Of a stretch of 8,861 bases of DNA, positions 7,355 through 8,861 are shown piece by piece. The stretch is from Nitrospirota bacterium (GTDB lineage: Bacteria > Nitrospinota_A > UBA7883). The stretch's first letter is position 1. Each line of letters begins with the position of its first letter. Where the stretch lies: positions 1-8,861 of the forward strand of contig DRJW01000204.1 in assembly GCA_011052055.1 (NCBI GenBank). Reading direction: 5' to 3'. The translations under genes were made by a program, and so were the position numbers. Below the pieces are notes generated by a model. That model had not been told where the DNA came from, made no database searches, and saw nothing but the letters and a program-made list of their open reading frames with translations.

Positions 7355-8207
7355 GCCGTTATGGAACAAGACGACTTTCAGAATTGGAGGGCTGGCCGAC
7401 AGGTTGATTTATCCGGAGACGAATGTCGAGCTTGCGAAATGTCTGGAGACGGACAAAGCGCCGGTTGTTCTGGGTGGCGGAGCGAACATGCTGATATCGG
7501 ATTCCGGGATCAGGGGAGACGTTATCAGTCTGGAGCGCGGTTTCCGGGAGGTTTCGATAAAGAATACCGGGGGAGGGGAAGTGATTGTCACGGCGCAGGC
7601 GGGCGTGAGGCTTTCTCAGCTTTGCGCGGCTTTGATGAGCAAATCGGTTGCGGGGCTGGAGTTTGCCACAGGGATACCAGGCCTGATAGGAGGGGCTTTG
7701 ATTATGAACGCTGGAACAGGAGGTAGCGAAATGAAAGATATTGTCGAATCGGTGACAGTGATGACTGGCGTGGGCGTTGAGAAAACAATTCAGGCGGGCG
7801 AGTGCGGTTTTGGCTACCGCTCGTCAGATTTTCCGCAAGGATGCGTAATCACCGAAGCGGTATTGAAGTTGCGCGAGGGCGGCGCCGAGGATATTAAAAA
7901 GAAAATACGGAGCATCCAGGCCGAGCGCAAACAAAGACAGCCCCTTCAATATCCAAGCGCCGGGTCTGTCTTTAAAAACCCTGTTGGCGATTTCGCGGGA
8001 CGGCTTATAGAAGAGGCGGGCATGAAAGAGGCCCGCGTTGGGGACGCCCAGGTTTCGGCGAAACACGCGAATTTCATTATAAACATGGACAAAGCCAAAG
8101 CGGCCAATGTTTTAAAGCTTATGAGAATAATTGAAGAGAAGGTTCACGATAAGTTCGGCGTTAAGCTTGAGCGGGAAATACGTCTGGTAGGCGATTTTAA
8201 TGGTTGA
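7332..8207 (+). CDS. murB: UDP-N-acetylenolpyruvoylglucosamine reductase MurB, probably type II
   Basis: Cytoplasmic FAD enzyme that uses NADPH to reduce UDP-GlcNAc-enolpyruvate to UDP-MurNAc, the MurC substrate. At 291 residues it fits the shorter type II MurB rather than the roughly 340-residue E. coli type I. Motifs: TTFRIGG (14-20), the FAD-binding LGGGANMLISD (47-57), GLEFATGIPGLIGGA (108-122) with MNAG (125-128), GYRSSDF (161-167) with the conserved Arg163, and PSAGSVFKNP (208-217), where Ser212 is the proton donor. E282 in LEREIRLVG matches the C-terminal active-site Glu. An in-frame TAG at 7320-7322 excludes an upstream start, and a later start would cut the TTFRIGG motif, so ATG 7332 is firm. 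No Shine-Dalgarno sequence lies at normal distance; GGGG at 7309-7312 is 19 bases away and the bases just upstream are A-rich. The end overlaps the likely ddl start by 8 bases. Confidence 0.96.
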   Translation: MTTILRNEPLWNKTTFRIGGLADRLIYPETNVELAKCLETDKAPVVLGGGANMLISDSGIRGDVISLERGFREVSIKNTGGGEVIVTAQAGVRLSQLCAALMSKSVAGLEFATGIPGLIGGALIMNAGTGGSEMKDIVESVTVMTGVGVEKTIQAGECGFGYRSSDFPQGCVITEAVLKLREGGAEDIKKKIRSIQAERKQRQPLQYPSAGSVFKNPVGDFAGRLIEEAGMKEARVGDAQVSAKHANFIINMDKAKAANVLKLMRIIEEKVHDKFGVKLEREIRLVGDFNG

Positions 8208-8861
8208 GCGGGAAACGCTTGATAGATTGAAAACAATGAAAGTCGGAGTTCTGATGGGCGGGATATCCAACGAGCGAGAGGTAAGCCTGGAGTCTGGAGC
8301 CGCGGCCCTGTCGGCGCTTAAGCGCCAGGGAATAAACGCGGTCGGGATAGACGCCGGACGGGATTTGCTGGAGAAAGCCGCCGGTGAAGCAATTGATATA
8401 GCGTTTATCGCGTTACATGGCCGTTACGGGGAGGATGGATGCGCGCAGGGCGCCCTTGAGCTTGCGGATATTGTGTATACCGGATCAGGCGTTCAGGCGA
8501 GCGCTGTTGCGATGAGTAAAACATCGACCAAAAAAATGCTCAAAGCGTTTGAAATCGCCACGCCCGATTACCAGGTTTTTGAAAAACGCTCTTTCAATGA
8601 AAAAAAGATGGCGCTTTGGATACACGCTCCCGCCGTCGTCAAGCCGGCCAACGGCGGCTCGTCCATCAACGTGAGCATATGCAAAAAAGATGAGGAGATC
8701 GCTCCTGCCATCGCAGCCGCTTTTGAGAGTGACGACGAGGTGATAGTAGAGCGGTTTATAGATGGGGTCTTGCTGGCGGTGGGAATAGTGGGGCAGACGG
8801 TTTTACCGGCGATAGAGATAGAGACGAAAAACGGCTTTTACGATTATTCAAGCAAATACAC
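8200..8861 (+). CDS. ddl: D-alanine--D-alanine ligase Ddl (3' partial)
   Basis: ATP-grasp enzyme of the cytoplasm that joins two D-Ala, giving the dipeptide used by MurF. About 220 residues are visible and the frame runs off the window; usual length is about 300-320, so most of the C-terminal catalytic domain is missing. Motifs: VGVLMGG (15-21), SNEREVSLESGAA (23-35) with the substrate-binding Glu25, ALHGRYGEDG (71-80), YTGSGVQASA (93-102), VVKP (146-149) with ATP-binding Lys148, GGSSI (152-156) with Ser154, and FYDYSSKY (213-220). The Glu-Ser-Tyr triad of D-Ala-D-Ala ligases (E. coli E15, S150, Y216) is kept, and the Tyr argues against a D-Ala-D-Lac enzyme. Several other normally conserved positions differ; see findings. 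ATG 8200 overlaps murB by 8 bases with AGG at 8189-8191 as a modest binding site; in-frame ATG 8236 would start directly at MKVGVLMGG with a poorer site. Confidence 0.92.
   Translation, partial: MVERETLDRLKTMKVGVLMGGISNEREVSLESGAAALSALKRQGINAVGIDAGRDLLEKAAGEAIDIAFIALHGRYGEDGCAQGALELADIVYTGSGVQASAVAMSKTSTKKMLKAFEIATPDYQVFEKRSFNEKKMALWIHAPAVVKPANGGSSINVSICKKDEEIAPAIAAAFESDDEVIVERFIDGVLLAVGIVGQTVLPAIEIETKNGFYDYSSKY

Larger units (their letters stand above)
1..8861 (+). other. dcw (division and cell wall) gene cluster, internal part
   Basis: Eight same-strand genes for peptidoglycan precursor synthesis and septal wall synthesis follow each other with almost no intergenic DNA. The order murF-mraY-murD-ftsW-murG-murC matches the classical dcw cluster; murB then sits between murC and ddl, an arrangement known from many Gram-negative lineages but not from Escherichia coli. 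Junctions are overlapping or within 2 bases except murC/murB. I see no promoter-like or terminator-like element inside, so transcription probably starts upstream of the window and continues past it. By analogy with other clusters, murE would lie upstream and ftsQ, ftsA and ftsZ downstream; neither side can be seen. Confidence 0.95.

Noticed and set aside
8529..8535. A-rich runs (for example here in ddl and near 1008-1015 in murF) as programmed frameshift sites
   Set aside because: The reading frames continue without a break through these runs with conserved sequence on both sides, and no alternative frame downstream carries a recognisable domain.

Overview
The window is a single, tightly packed stretch of a dcw (division and cell wall) cluster. 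All genes are on the + strand, in the order murF (5' end missing), mraY, murD, ftsW, murG, murC, murB, ddl (3' end missing). Every gene was identified by family motifs read directly from the translation. No RNA gene, mobile element, CRISPR array, promoter or terminator is visible, and there is no gene-free stretch over 300 bases. The largest gap is 42 bases, between murC and murB.

Organism: a bacterium of moderate GC that makes peptidoglycan. The order with murB between murC and ddl, a short MurB that fits the type II group, and a MraY N-terminus starting MLYHLLYPL resemble the clusters of Geobacter-like former Deltaproteobacteria and neighbouring Gram-negative phyla. This is inference from gene order and recalled family sequences; the window holds no taxonomic marker, so the phylum stays open.

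Layout: 1-1260 murF; 1261-2343 mraY; 2346-3710 murD; 3701-4801 ftsW; 4798-5895 murG; 5892-7289 murC; 7332-8207 murB; 8200-8861 ddl. Four junctions overlap by 4 to 10 bases (murD/ftsW, ftsW/murG, murG/murC, murB/ddl), one abuts exactly (murF/mraY) and one has 2 bases (mraY/murD). Only murC/murB is spaced. This implies one transcript with translational coupling, driven from a promoter outside the window.

How the genes work together: MurB (with MurA, not here) makes UDP-MurNAc. MurC and MurD add L-Ala and D-Glu, and MurE (not here, probably just upstream) adds the third residue. Ddl makes D-Ala-D-Ala, which MurF attaches. MraY moves the pentapeptide precursor onto undecaprenyl phosphate to give lipid I, MurG adds GlcNAc to give lipid II, and FtsW polymerises lipid II at the septum.

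I found no undescribed system. What deserves a second look are departures from family consensus at important residues: Asn for a metal-binding Asp in MraY, several changes at normally conserved positions in the visible part of Ddl, a Cys in the MurC RRF motif, and an unusual murC-murB junction with a 22-codon frame that overlaps the murB start.
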